64,000 nucleotides of DNA from Planctomycetia bacterium (GCA_030527185.1 JAUNBF010000003.1:1-64000); one strand, 5' to 3'; shown: positions 38,801 through 47,048, counted from the first letter of the stretch. Notes: generated from the letters alone by a model not told the origin. Numbers and translations: made by a program.

Positions 38801-39113
38801 AAGCCCACGAAATTGGCGAAACCATACGAATTCCCGAAACGGGTTGAACTTTTCCCAAGTCCAGTACAATGGTGGCCGTTACGGGTGTGGAACCAAACGG
38901 AGGGTGAACCTGAGTACTTTTTCCATCGCGGGAATCATCGAGAAAAACCGCGTGTGTACTCCAATCGCCGTCGTACACCTTGTCGAGTGTCCGCACATCC
39001 GGCGTTTCTGCCGACGTCCACGCGGAAACAGGACGTATTTCCAAAGTTTCCGCGGAGAGATTTCCCATCGCAAAAAACGCCACCGTAAATAGACCGATTC
39101 TCCATCGAAACAT
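35847..39113 (-). CDS. HzsA-related dihaem c-type cytochrome with PD40-like repeats
   Basis: 1,088 aa with a signal peptide (GLFTVAFFAMGNLSAE), an N-terminal discoidin-like region (about residues 25-180), a helical section, PD40/beta-propeller-type repeats (about 370-640: DPNFSFDGNTLVFSMRDN, IEPAFTAEGNLVFQSTRCG), and two CxxCH haem sites, CLGCH (about 843) and CISCH (about 930). This matches the large planctomycete proteins called HzsA-related, after the alpha subunit of hydrazine synthase. Anammox chemistry is not implied: no other hydrazine gene is present. It is the last gene of the operon starting with the PEP-CTERM gene at 42989, with AGGAG before the ATG. Electron transfer or sugar oxidation outside the membrane is a guess. 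Confidence 0.8.
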   Translation of the reverse strand: MFRWRIGLFTVAFFAMGNLSAETLEIRPVSAWTSAETPDVRTLDKVYDGDWSTHAVFLDDSRDGKSTQVHPPFGSTPVTATIVLDLGKVQPVSGIRMVSPISWAYRNAQRVTLFKCDDPEGKIHRQILKAHQELAPVASGNSAFVVWPEISARYIGIQIEDSWNKNHSPGYSSSAIQYDLKNSEFRYRAFPPYQGWNGAMAFLTQRENYDKDFAGLGKFFNIQIAEITCFCEKPFDFVEPNPPELPFPEARLHRDWILQDYGFRWIDCFRSGKNAEIEKGMLAKVLASGACSEEITTRMNQLLVENIPGNDPRWKELYFQACWERRAFRLKYLREKTKEIVYVKHCVLGGWTGKSSTEELSDGEHDIRNSDWRPGSQLCRITWDDNGKLRHEVLLEKPNGLIRDPNFSFDGNTLVFSMRDNFVNDDYHLYLMDMETLRIRQITFSPEVNGKIIPCADIEPAFTAEGNLVFQSTRCGHQDDCWIQSASNIYTCDRNGLFMRRLAYDQVHTHYPQVLDDGRIIFTRWEYNDRNHTFQQPLLTMNSDGTAQTEYYGNNSWYPCSLLHARGIPGTNKVIALVSGHHVVQKGKLAIIDPSRGTQGDAGIEFVAGAAPDGTEGRQQSNVFTGQKWEKGKWLTYIDCFGQTGKQYQYPYAFDETRYLVTFLPEGCQYIKGPFNPPFGIYWMTSDGERELLAFDPTISASQAVPRIVRKTPPLRGSQVDLKQSFGRYYVQNVYWGEGLKDVPPGTIRKLRVVALEFRPTRIGWNFNRGMGGDTPVQTPPSIGNGSYDVKHVLGEVDVESDGSCFFEVPANNAVYFQLLDAQGRCVQTMRSWSTLMPGETFACLGCHEDKRQVGDVSQSKATLAMGKAPQKLQPSAGFFHPLLERLEKEGLLANINNYLGVNQPRKIDAHAPTEGFSFSQRIQPILDKHCISCHPGKPEGSMLNLTGAFAEMENTSLRSFSHAYKTLTEEGRMISCPEELHDFQEKYGKLPLTCWYHAQGPATMLPPYAAGSTQSRLMAYLEPSHYNVQLSEEEKRTIACWIDLAVPFCGAYPQANLWSAEQKERYRYYQEKREIFARQELDGLPQK

Positions 39114-39230
39114 GGCAGGACTCCTTATTTTGAGAATGAAATTTGATTTTCCGTAAAAATACGACGTTGGTTTGATGATATTCGCAAGTTTTTCTGGTCA
39201 TTCGTCCACAGATTTCCCTTCCGATACGAA

Positions 39231-40235
39231 CTACTCCATCCCTAAAAGGGTTTCCCCCCTGGCGATCGTTCCCATCGCAATCCATATTTCGGAGTCGATA
39301 CTGTTGCTCACAAACACCAGCGAACCGTCGCCGCGAACCGCATTGACACCTCCCGAATGTCGGCTTCGAGCGGACGTGAAATACGGAACCGAATTGACAC
39401 TCACCACGTTGGGAAGCGGGTATTGGGCATTATCACAAAGAATGTAATCCGTACCGGAGTTGGGCTGGTGGTTTGTCATAAAATGGGAACCACCAGGTCG
39501 GGGAGCCATAATTCCGCCACGCCAATCCCGTGCCTCATCTGCCACCGGAACCAGGCATTCCGACATGAGAACGGTGTTGGAAAGTCCGTCCCGAAACTCA
39601 CTCACCTGACGACGGGTATTCAATTCAAACGGTGCCCGCATCTCCGAATCGACCACGTTGCATTTTCCCGAACTGGCTTCGCGGTTGAGAAAACCGAAAT
39701 TGAGTACATAGTTTCCTTTGGACGAAATATACAAGTCGCCATCCCCTTTCCAGGTCGCGTTGGGGCGATCGTCCGGGCAAAAGTAAATCGCCTCCGGTTG
39801 GCAGTAAGGCAAATTCCGAGGTGCGGTGTAATTGTATTCCTGATCGAACCCCTGATAATTTCCCATCAGCTCCAGATACGGCCACAAGGGAAGTGTCCAA
39901 CCTCGCAGAATACCGTTGTATCCTTTCCCGGAAACACCCTGTTTGATGTTCCCGAGGGTCTCAAAAACGGCCTTTTTCTGACAGGAAGTGATACCATCAC
40001 CATGTTGGGCACCATAAATGAAATAACGATTCGACGATTCGTAATTCAGATGTGCCAAACCAATCTGTCGTAACTTGTTCGCGCACTGCATGCGTCGGGC
40101 TGCTGCGCGTGCCTGCTGGACAGCTGGTAAAAGCAGACCCACCAACATTCCGATAATCGCAATCACCACAAGCAACTCCACCAGCGTAAACCCGGTTCGG
40201 GACAATCGGATACCTGAAACCTTACGGATAATCAT
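39231..40235 (-). CDS. DUF1559 domain-containing pseudopilin-like protein
   Basis: 334 aa with the prepilin-like N-terminus (RTGFTLVELLVVIAIIGML, then GLLLPAVQQARAAARRMQC) and the C-terminal H-x-G-G...DGS motif (SRHSGGVNAVRGDGSL). The sequence between differs from the other two DUF1559 proteins here. Its start overlaps the end of the lipoprotein gene by 14 bp, and the HzsA-like cytochrome follows after 117 bp of spacer in which I see no feature. Function of the family is unknown; pseudopilin-like insertion in the envelope is expected. Confidence 0.9.
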   Translation of the reverse strand: MIIRKVSGIRLSRTGFTLVELLVVIAIIGMLVGLLLPAVQQARAAARRMQCANKLRQIGLAHLNYESSNRYFIYGAQHGDGITSCQKKAVFETLGNIKQGVSGKGYNGILRGWTLPLWPYLELMGNYQGFDQEYNYTAPRNLPYCQPEAIYFCPDDRPNATWKGDGDLYISSKGNYVLNFGFLNREASSGKCNVVDSEMRAPFELNTRRQVSEFRDGLSNTVLMSECLVPVADEARDWRGGIMAPRPGGSHFMTNHQPNSGTDYILCDNAQYPLPNVVSVNSVPYFTSARSRHSGGVNAVRGDGSLVFVSNSIDSEIWIAMGTIARGETLLGME

Positions 40236-40602
40236 AATTTTGCACTCCTTTTTGGATGGTCATTTTCTTTGTGGAGGTGTCGTTATCTTCCACCAGCAGG
40301 ACGTTCTGAAACGCCTGGGAATCCGGGATTTCCTTTCCATAAAGATACCTGGTGGGAAACTTTTCCAGTTTGTAGAGCCGAAGAACCACTTCCCCACAGG
40401 GAACCTCGGCGGAATATTTTCCATCGTGAATCTCGGCGGAAACGGTCGGAAGGGTTCGGTCCCCCGCCGGAACAAACTCGATTCGGCCATATTCCACCGG
40501 TTTTCCCTTCCACCAGACCGTTCCTGAAACCTTTCCCGTCGGCATTCGGTCACAACCTGCCAATAGGATGACTCCGAGAATAAGCAGGAACATTCGCTTC
40601 AT
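40222..40602 (-). CDS. Small lipoprotein with a carboxypeptidase-regulatory-like fold
   Basis: 126 aa from the ATG at 40602: a lipoprotein signal with lipobox LLAGC (MKRMFLLILGVILLAGC) and one beta-rich domain (GKVSGTVWWKGKPVEYGRIE, then FVPAG and GKYSAEVPCGEVVLRLYKLE). The TV.W.GKPV...I.F.P...G.Y...V.G pattern is the short Ig-like/transthyretin-like domain that planctomycetes often place next to DUF1559 genes. The start overlaps the stop of the PEP-CTERM gene (ATGA), and the end overlaps the DUF1559 start. The role is unknown. Confidence 0.8.
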   Translation of the reverse strand: MKRMFLLILGVILLAGCDRMPTGKVSGTVWWKGKPVEYGRIEFVPAGDRTLPTVSAEIHDGKYSAEVPCGEVVLRLYKLEKFPTRYLYGKEIPDSQAFQNVLLVEDNDTSTKKMTIQKGVQNYDYP

Positions 40603-42989
40603 TTCCGCCTCCAGAACCAGCCCAACAGACCACAGACCAAAAGCAGCCACGAAGCTGGTTCCGGGACGGAAGTGTCCGGCACCTGGAACGTTACCGCGCC
40701 GGTCAGGGAATCATACTCCCAATTACCAGCGATATTCGACAGAATGGAGGAAAAATGGAATGCCGATGGTTCCTCAAAGGTGAAAAATTGGTACGTGGTA
40801 TCCGTTTGGGGAGCGGAATCGAGAAAGTGCAGGTACAACTCGGTATTCTCTATGTCAAACGAAATCGCGTTGATTTTCTGTATCTCGGTCTCCGTACCGA
40901 TGTCCAACGTGATTCTTCCCAATTTCTGCTGGAATGAGCCGGTAACGGTCATTTTATCAGCATCCACCACCAGATTGGCCCCCGCGTTGACGAAATTTCC
41001 GGTAAATGTGCCTGCCGAGAACATTCCGCCGGTGAGGTAAAAAGAATCGTCTTCTCCCCCCACCTGGAAAGCCTCCGCGTGGAATTCTCCACCTTTTTGG
41101 ACGAACGTTCCCGTTCCCACCGTTCCCAATGTTACTTTTTTGACTTTCGTGATGCCACCGGCAATCCAGATTGTCCCCTCGGCGGAACTGGAAGTACACT
41201 GGTATCCGGCGACACATAACATGCCAAGATTCACCGTACCGCCTGCCACGGTCACATTTCCCCCCTTTCCACCAGCATAACCGATGTCAAGAGAATACAG
41301 ATTGACGTTTGCGTCGTCACGGATGGTCAAGGCTCCCGTATTATTCCCCGCCGCGTTTCCAATATGCCAACGGCCTTGGGTTGTATTTCCTGCCGTTCCT
41401 ACCACACCGCCAGTGATATAGGCGGAACCATGATTGACAATCAATCCACTGTTGCTGTCAAAAGAAGTAAACGTCCCCCCTGTCATGAAAAACGTACTGT
41501 CAGCAGAACTGGGGCCAAACCAGGTATTGGTGGCTCCCATCGCAATGGTTCCGCCATCTTCAAGAAAAATAGCGGAAGCGACATTCTCGCCAGCGTACTG
41601 ATGGAAACGTCCTGTGACAGTCAGGTTTCCCCCAGTCTTGACCGTCAGGTTGCTGCCAGTGAAGGTCGACGCGCCCACCGTGAGGGGCGAGGTAACGATC
41701 ACATGGGAACCTGCCGAAACATTTCCGCCCGTCCAATCGGTTTTGTCCGTCAGTTTCCCAATATATGTCAATGTTCCCTCGGTAGTGTTGAAACTCCAGT
41801 TGGCCGCGTCGTTGGTTCGGTTGTTGAAAACGAAGCCGGCGTTCCCTTTTGTAATGCTGTCTCCATCCATGATGTCGAAAACCGAACCTGCCGTCACCTC
41901 GGACGGAGCATTCACGTAAAGTTTTCCGCCGTTGAGCGTCACACTTCCCGTGGCCACCAGTTTGTCCGCCGTTCCTGAACCCAGGTCGAACGTTACAGAA
42001 CCGCTGTTTTGTGTATAATTTCCCGCAATGTTCATCGTTCCGACAGTCGAAAAGTCGGCGGTGGCGGAATGGGCAATTTCCATACAGGTTCCGTTATTGG
42101 TCAGAGACGCTCCATACGAATTGGCCTGAAAAGTACCTCCCCGATAATTCGTGGCAACACTTTCCGCGTTGAAAGTCTCCACACGCATCGTTCCCGACCA
42201 GAGGTTCAACGTTGCGGTTCCCAATCCTTTGTTCAACGGTTGGGTAAAAGTTATCCTCCCCTCCCCGGCATAGTTGGAAGCTCCAATATTCAGCGTCCCG
42301 TTGCCCGAATCCTGATCACCAGCAATACGGTTGTCGCCCGAAGAGACGAGAACCGTCCCCCCCAAAAGGTTGAACGTCCCTTTGGCTCCCGTGACATGAT
42401 TGCTCCTGGCTCCGATCCAGAGAGCGTCTCCCTGGATATTGACCGTTCCGCCCAGAACATTCACCGTTCCGTCTCCGCAACCACTGGCAATTGCGAAATA
42501 TCCACCAACATGGACAACCGTATCCGTCCCGGAAATGTTCAGAATTCCTCCCGTGCCTCCAGACGCATTGGTGGAAAGGGCAATCCCGCCATTCGCATGA
42601 AGGGTCCCTCCTGTCACGGAAATGGTGGGAAGCGTCGTTCCCTGGGTTCGTGTTGCCCCGGAATATCCCGCGCGCAAATAACCGCTGAGTGTCAACGTTC
42701 CCCCCGTCATCCGTATTTCCGAATCGTAGTCGAGAACATTCATCGTACCTGCCGAAACCGTTCCCGAATCGAAATTCAGCGAGTTTCCCGCCGTGAGATA
42801 CGGAAATGTCAGAACCTCGGTATCATCTGGAATTTCCCTGGAATCCCAGTTGGTCGCCGTTCCCCATTCGGAACTGGTCTCACCTGTCCACGTCTTTGCG
42901 GCCTGTACGGTAGAACTTTCCCATGTCCCGGCAAGAAACAGAACGACTGCTCCGGCAAGGCACAACCGTGTGAAATACGTCTTTTTCAT
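40599..42989 (-). CDS. PEP-CTERM autotransporter-repeat-like surface protein
   Basis: 796 aa from the ATG at 42989 (AGGAGA upstream). Signal peptide: MKKTYFTRLCLAGAVVLFLA with cleavage near VQA-AKTW. The body is a long Gly/Thr/Asn-rich beta-helix-like repeat region (patterns such as GGTLTLSGYLRAG, GGTVNIQGDALWIG, LLGGTVLVSSGDN), as in autotransporter passenger repeats, and the C-terminus is PEP-CTERM (SVPEPASWLLLVCGLLGW, then FWRRK). The signal peptide has no homopolymer tract, unlike two other PEP-CTERM genes here. First gene of an operon with lipoprotein, DUF1559 and cytochrome; divergent from the XylR-type gene at 43254. Confidence 0.88.
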   Translation of the reverse strand: MKKTYFTRLCLAGAVVLFLAGTWESSTVQAAKTWTGETSSEWGTATNWDSREIPDDTEVLTFPYLTAGNSLNFDSGTVSAGTMNVLDYDSEIRMTGGTLTLSGYLRAGYSGATRTQGTTLPTISVTGGTLHANGGIALSTNASGGTGGILNISGTDTVVHVGGYFAIASGCGDGTVNVLGGTVNIQGDALWIGARSNHVTGAKGTFNLLGGTVLVSSGDNRIAGDQDSGNGTLNIGASNYAGEGRITFTQPLNKGLGTATLNLWSGTMRVETFNAESVATNYRGGTFQANSYGASLTNNGTCMEIAHSATADFSTVGTMNIAGNYTQNSGSVTFDLGSGTADKLVATGSVTLNGGKLYVNAPSEVTAGSVFDIMDGDSITKGNAGFVFNNRTNDAANWSFNTTEGTLTYIGKLTDKTDWTGGNVSAGSHVIVTSPLTVGASTFTGSNLTVKTGGNLTVTGRFHQYAGENVASAIFLEDGGTIAMGATNTWFGPSSADSTFFMTGGTFTSFDSNSGLIVNHGSAYITGGVVGTAGNTTQGRWHIGNAAGNNTGALTIRDDANVNLYSLDIGYAGGKGGNVTVAGGTVNLGMLCVAGYQCTSSSAEGTIWIAGGITKVKKVTLGTVGTGTFVQKGGEFHAEAFQVGGEDDSFYLTGGMFSAGTFTGNFVNAGANLVVDADKMTVTGSFQQKLGRITLDIGTETEIQKINAISFDIENTELYLHFLDSAPQTDTTYQFFTFEEPSAFHFSSILSNIAGNWEYDSLTGAVTFQVPDTSVPEPASWLLLVCGLLGWFWRRK

Positions 42990-43058
42990 CTCTTTCGTCT
43001 CCTCTATTGGAATACAAGGATTGCCCGTTTTTTCATTTCTGAAAAAGTCACTCTGTCC

Positions 43059-43087
43059 ATCATAACCCATAAATTTCTTGAATGCAA
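43059..43087 (-). promoter_or_regulatory. Predicted sigma-70 promoter for the 42989 PEP-CTERM operon
   Basis: On the minus strand TTGCAT (43082-43087) and TATGAT (43059-43064) are separated by 17 bp, with a start point near 43052 and a leader of about 60 nt. Confidence 0.55.
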
Positions 43088-43100
43088 TCAAAAGTATATA

Positions 43101-43134
43101 AAATAGCGGCATAATATCATTTAAATATACGGCA
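43101..43134 (+). promoter_or_regulatory. Candidate operator: CGGCA direct repeat
   Basis: AAATAGCGGCA (43101-43111) and AAATATACGGCA (43123-43134) are 23 bp apart, just upstream of the minus-strand -35 box. The word and orientation match the GCGGCA pair at 4059/4080. The adjacent XylR-type regulator is the obvious candidate ligand. Confidence 0.4.
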
Positions 43135-43253
43135 ATCCCCCTCAGGTACGAATAAAAATAAGATAACAGTACCCAATACGCCTTCCCGGAAACTGGAAAT
43201 CCTTTTATTTTGTCCTCTCATCCCTACGGAAATGATTTTTTACGAGAAAAAAT

Positions 43254-44384
43254 ATGGCAAATTACAAAGTAGCGATTTTAGTAGAAACCTCCAACGCCTT
43301 TTCACGTGGATGTATTCAGGGAATTTCCCAATACATCGAAGAACATGGGCCTTGGGCTATCTATTACGAAGAACGTTCTCTGGACAGTCCGGTTCCCGCA
43401 TGGTTGCCCGGATGGGATGGAGATGGGGTGATTGTTCGCTCCATGAAATCAGATACGCTGCAATGTGCCCTGAAAACCCGTGCCAAAGTCGTCAATATGG
43501 GAATCGACCACATACCGGGAATACCAGAAGTATTTCAGGATTTTCACCGCAACACCGAATGGATTGTCAAGCACTTTCGGGAACGCTTTTACACCAACTA
43601 TGCTTACGTCGGAATCCAGGGAAAGTATTACTCCGATTGTGGAAAAGAAGCTTTTTGCGAATTACTCCACGAATATCCCGTCGCTTTGCTCGATTTGGAA
43701 CAGGAGCATCTGCCCCATTATGGTTTTGGCACCAATACGCAACTCGATGAATGGCTGCAAACGCTCTCACGGCCATGTGCGATTATGGCCTGTTACGATC
43801 TGGTCGGCGTTTACGTCATCCAAGCCTGTCGTCGGATAGGGATTCTCGTTCCCGATGAAATTGCCATTGCGGGTCTGAACGATGATGATATTCAGTGTCG
43901 TTTCTCTCCCGTTCCCTTGACCAGTGTTCATCCTGATTCGGTACGTTGCGGTTATGAAGGTACAAAACTTCTCCACCAATTGATGCAAGGAGAAAAAACA
44001 TCGGAAACATCCCTTCGGATACCTTCTCTTTATCTCGTTTCCCGACGTTCCACAGATTCCTGCGTGGTGGGAGACAAAATCATTCAGGAAGCCTTCAAAA
44101 TCATTCATCGTGACGCGTGTCAGGGGTTGACGATTTCCCACATTGCCAAAGAGCTGGGAGTTCACCGTCGAACCCTGGAACGTAATTTTCGGAAGATTTT
44201 CAATCGATCCATTCACGACGAAATTATCCGCGTTCAACTGAACAAGGCCGTTCATTTATTGGAGAACACGGATTTGCCGATTGCTGTCATTGCGCGTCGG
44301 GTGGGATTTGCCAATGGTCCCTACCTGAACACACTTTACCGAAAGTATTTTCATACCACACCGCGAAGAAAAAAACATACCTGA
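43254..44384 (+). CDS. XylR-type AraC-family transcriptional regulator
   Basis: 376 aa with an N-terminal LacI/periplasmic-binding-like sensor domain (about residues 3-270: VAILVETSNAFSRGCIQGIS, CAIMACYDLVGVYVIQACRR, GLNDDDIQCR) and a C-terminal AraC HTH pair (about 280-375: GLTISHIAKELGVHRRTLER and LPIAVIARRVGFANGPYLNT). Same architecture as the protein at 12601. It is divergent from a PEP-CTERM operon, as that one is. The effector is probably a sugar, but its identity cannot be read from the sequence. It converges on the DUF1559 gene at 44418. Confidence 0.88.
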   Translation: MANYKVAILVETSNAFSRGCIQGISQYIEEHGPWAIYYEERSLDSPVPAWLPGWDGDGVIVRSMKSDTLQCALKTRAKVVNMGIDHIPGIPEVFQDFHRNTEWIVKHFRERFYTNYAYVGIQGKYYSDCGKEAFCELLHEYPVALLDLEQEHLPHYGFGTNTQLDEWLQTLSRPCAIMACYDLVGVYVIQACRRIGILVPDEIAIAGLNDDDIQCRFSPVPLTSVHPDSVRCGYEGTKLLHQLMQGEKTSETSLRIPSLYLVSRRSTDSCVVGDKIIQEAFKIIHRDACQGLTISHIAKELGVHRRTLERNFRKIFNRSIHDEIIRVQLNKAVHLLENTDLPIAVIARRVGFANGPYLNTLYRKYFHTTPRRKKHT

Positions 44385-44417
44385 AGTTGCCTTTCAGGAA
44401 CTTTGATTCCTCAATCA

Positions 44418-45485
44418 TTATTGTCCCGACCAATTCACGGCCTGGTGGTCGGCCTTATCTCCCAAACAGTGAAATACTTGCGGGTCGATGCTGTAGGGGA
44501 TGCGTTGGACGGAACCGTCGCACATGCCCATGCCGAGCGATCCGGCGTGGGCACTGCCGAAATGGGAAAGGCAGGCTCCGTACCCCGAACGATCCTGAAG
44601 TGGGATGTAGGGTGCGCTGGACTTGGTAAACGTGGTGCCGGAAAACGTGCCGCAATGGGTGTAACGACAGACTTCCGCGTCCCCTTCACTGCAAAAATCG
44701 GGATAGTCGGTGGCCCAGGTGGTTGTTTCCGGTTCGTAGTATTCCGGCTGGACTCCACGTTCGCCGTAGAGAAACGTATTGGAGGTTCCATCACGAATTT
44801 CTCCAATACGTACCTGCGAAAGATTGTACGTCGTGCCAGAGTAATCCGCCGCTCCAGTAAAACCGACTTCTTGGGCTTTGGGATAGTCGTACCACCCCAT
44901 GGTTCCCGTACGGATGCTCGCTACCTCTTTGGCTGAGGGACCATGGTTACTCCAGTACGCCTGTCCCTTCTTAAAAGAACCAAAGCAACCGGCATAGTCT
45001 CCTTTGAAACCCGTATTTTTGCGAGAGCCATTGTAAAGTCCACCCTCACCGACTTTGATCAGTTTCGGTGCCCGCCGAGAGGGGCAACTGAACACCGAAA
45101 CGGGCGTTTGATGTAACTGGACGGAATTCGTCGTCTGGATGGACGAGGGACTTTCAGGCGGCTGGCCATCGGCTGTTATTTGAAACAGTGCGTTTTGTTC
45201 CAACGCCGGCAAAAGCGTATAACACCAACTCCCCGGCTGGCCGAATCCCAACCCGCCTTCCGGGTCGCCTGTCCACTGATACCCCCACCCACCCGACGGC
45301 AATGCCCGCGTGGAACTTTCCACGTTCAGCGCCGCCAGATTCAACTGCCGCAGGTGGTTGTTGCACTGCATTTGCCGGGCGGCCTCCCGTGCCTGTTGCA
45401 CTGCTGGAAGGAGCAGCCCCACCAACATCCCGATAATGGCAATCACCACCAATAACTCCACCAACGTAAACCCGCACCGTTTCAT
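44418..45485 (-). CDS. DUF1559 domain-containing pseudopilin-like protein
   Basis: 355 aa with the N-terminal CGFTLVELLVVIAIIGML and GLLLPAVQQAREAARQMQC. The internal ALPSGGWGYQWTGDPEGGLG and QPGSWCYTLLPALEQNALFQ closely parallel the DUF1559 at 276, and the C-terminal motif is SAHAGSLGMGMCDGSV. It starts 3 bp after the stop of a PEP-CTERM gene, so the two are surely cotranscribed; it is the second case of a tract-bearing PEP-CTERM gene followed by this DUF1559 subtype. Function unknown. Confidence 0.9.
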   Translation of the reverse strand: MKRCGFTLVELLVVIAIIGMLVGLLLPAVQQAREAARQMQCNNHLRQLNLAALNVESSTRALPSGGWGYQWTGDPEGGLGFGQPGSWCYTLLPALEQNALFQITADGQPPESPSSIQTTNSVQLHQTPVSVFSCPSRRAPKLIKVGEGGLYNGSRKNTGFKGDYAGCFGSFKKGQAYWSNHGPSAKEVASIRTGTMGWYDYPKAQEVGFTGAADYSGTTYNLSQVRIGEIRDGTSNTFLYGERGVQPEYYEPETTTWATDYPDFCSEGDAEVCRYTHCGTFSGTTFTKSSAPYIPLQDRSGYGACLSHFGSAHAGSLGMGMCDGSVQRIPYSIDPQVFHCLGDKADHQAVNWSGQ

Positions 45486-45488
45486 GAC

Positions 45489-46795
45489 TTACCCCTTTTT
45501 CTGAAATTTCCTCCAAAGGCATAATAACATCCCGCCCAAAACGCACATTCCCCACGTCCCCGGCTCTGGCACGGCCGCGGAATCGACCGAAAGTACCAAT
45601 GAATTGCCCACTTGCGACAAATTCCAGTAATACCCAACCTCCGGCGACAAAAGATTTTCCAAATTCTCCGGCAACGCAAACCCGCCATCGGAGTTCCAGA
45701 CCGCATAACTCGCCCCGCCTTGAAGCAGAAAATCGTCCGCCAGCACCAAATCCAGCAAAACCCCTTCCGCAAGCGTACTTTTTCCCGTCACCTCCAACAC
45801 ATCCCAACCATCGTTCGTCATCTCGATCCGCACCGAACCGTCATTCAGAGCATAATCCCCCTGAATCGTCGTCGTCCCGAGGGCAATTTCCCCACTTTTT
45901 GTCCAGTCAATCCCCGGCGAAAGTATCCCCCCATCTTGCGTCAAACCGTTCTGAATCGTCCTCGCCGAAAGCACTCCACCTGTAAAATTGAAATTACTGG
46001 CCGACTTGGAGAGTATTCCGCTTACATTCAAAACTCCATCCGATAAAGAATAGGATGCGTTGTTCCCTACACGCAATTCAAGCTCAAGTGCCGAAGTTCC
46101 GATGGTTACCGTTCCGCCGGACTGCTTGAATTGGCTTGTTCGCCCCAAATACAAACCATTACCGTATACGGAGGCATTGGAAGCTACATTGACATTGAAC
46201 TCTCCCCCCGTCATTTCACAGACCGCCCCGTCGCTAAATTCCCCAAAAACACAGACTCCGCCACCATTAAAGTTGACAACGGCATTGTCCTGAATGTAAA
46301 GTGTCCCTGCACTGTTTCGCCCTGGAACAAAATTCCCACGGATATTGAACACCGCATTGTCTTTCAACGTGAGTGTGCTTCCTGCCTGTTCACCTGCGGT
46401 TCCCGAACCTGTAGTAGCCAAATATAAACCACCCGCCGAGACAACCGCATTCCCGGAAAAAATAGCATGGGCTGCCGTCGTATGTCCAATCATTAGGACG
46501 TTCGTAGCATTGATAACGGTACCATCGCCAGTCACTTCAATGATGGTTCCATTCTCATTGTAGAAATTGGAAATCGTCTGACTGCCATCGAAAGAAAGAA
46601 TCCCCTTCCAACCAGCAGTACGCTGCGACAATGCCACTCCATCCGCCCAGTTGACACCACTTTGCAAATCGCCACCTGTGGTAGAAATCCATTGTGTCTC
46701 ATTTTCCTGAGACGTAGCGGCCTGTTGAAGACCCTCTATAATACCCCCCCCCCGCAGATTAACACCGCTACCAACAAAAATTGCCGATTTTTCAT
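45489..46795 (-). CDS. PEP-CTERM surface protein, frame broken at a poly-G tract in the signal peptide
   Basis: The body (about 420 aa) is a Gly/Asn-rich autotransporter-like repeat region and the C-terminus is PEP-CTERM (AVPEPGTWGMCVLGGMLLCL, then WRKFQKKG). An ATG at 46795 with GGAGG five bases upstream opens a good signal peptide (MKNRQFLLVAVLIC), then enters 10 G (46744-46753) and meets TAG six bases after the tract. With 11 or 8 G the frame continues into the body (GIIEGLQQAATSQ). The only uninterrupted frame starts at 46847 with no RBS or signal peptide. I annotate one gene that is out of frame as given: a phase-OFF allele or a miscounted homopolymer. Confidence 0.78.
46744..46753. repeat. 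10-bp G:C homopolymer in a signal-peptide coding region
   Basis: Ten C on the plus strand (G on the coding strand) encode glycines at the end of the hydrophobic core of a PEP-CTERM signal peptide. One additional base restores the frame, the same offset as at 3916-3926. Confidence 0.85.
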
Positions 46796-46845
46796 AAAAA
46801 CCTCCACATGTTCCAAAAATTTCTCCACCACTACCATTTTGATTC

Positions 46846-46874
46846 ATTTTACCTTAAAAAAATTCCCCTGGCAA
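46846..46874 (-). promoter_or_regulatory. Predicted sigma-70 promoter for the 46795 PEP-CTERM gene
   Basis: On the minus strand TTGCCA (46869-46874) and TAAAAT (46846-46851) are separated by 17 bp; the start point is near 46838. The leader contains GGAGG before the ATG at 46795. Confidence 0.6.
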
Positions 46875-46904
46875 GTAGCAAACCTCTCAACCGGGGAATT
46901 TTTT
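46857..46904. promoter_or_regulatory. 12-bp inverted repeat overlapping the 46795 promoter
   Basis: AAAAAATTCCCC (46857-46868) and GGGGAATTTTTT (46893-46904) are perfect inverted arms with a 24-bp centre that contains the -35 box. It lies in the spacer between divergent PEP-CTERM and GH32-like genes and is not transcribed from the PEP-CTERM promoter, so an operator is more likely than a terminator for that gene. Confidence 0.45.
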
Positions 46905-47048
46905 CAAAAATTTTTCCATCTTTTATCCCCCTAACTTCAAAATCCAGAAAATTTTCACAGAAAGAGGCAAAAAACTTCTTTTCAAGGTATAAATTAATAG
47001 ACAAACAATTTTGGCAAAAAATTTTTCCTCATTCAGGAGTAACAAATA

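Noticed and set aside
35847-39113. Hydrazine synthase and anammox metabolism
   Set aside because: Only the alpha-subunit-like architecture is present; no HzsB/C, hydrazine dehydrogenase or nitrite genes are in the window, and such proteins are common in non-anammox planctomycetes.
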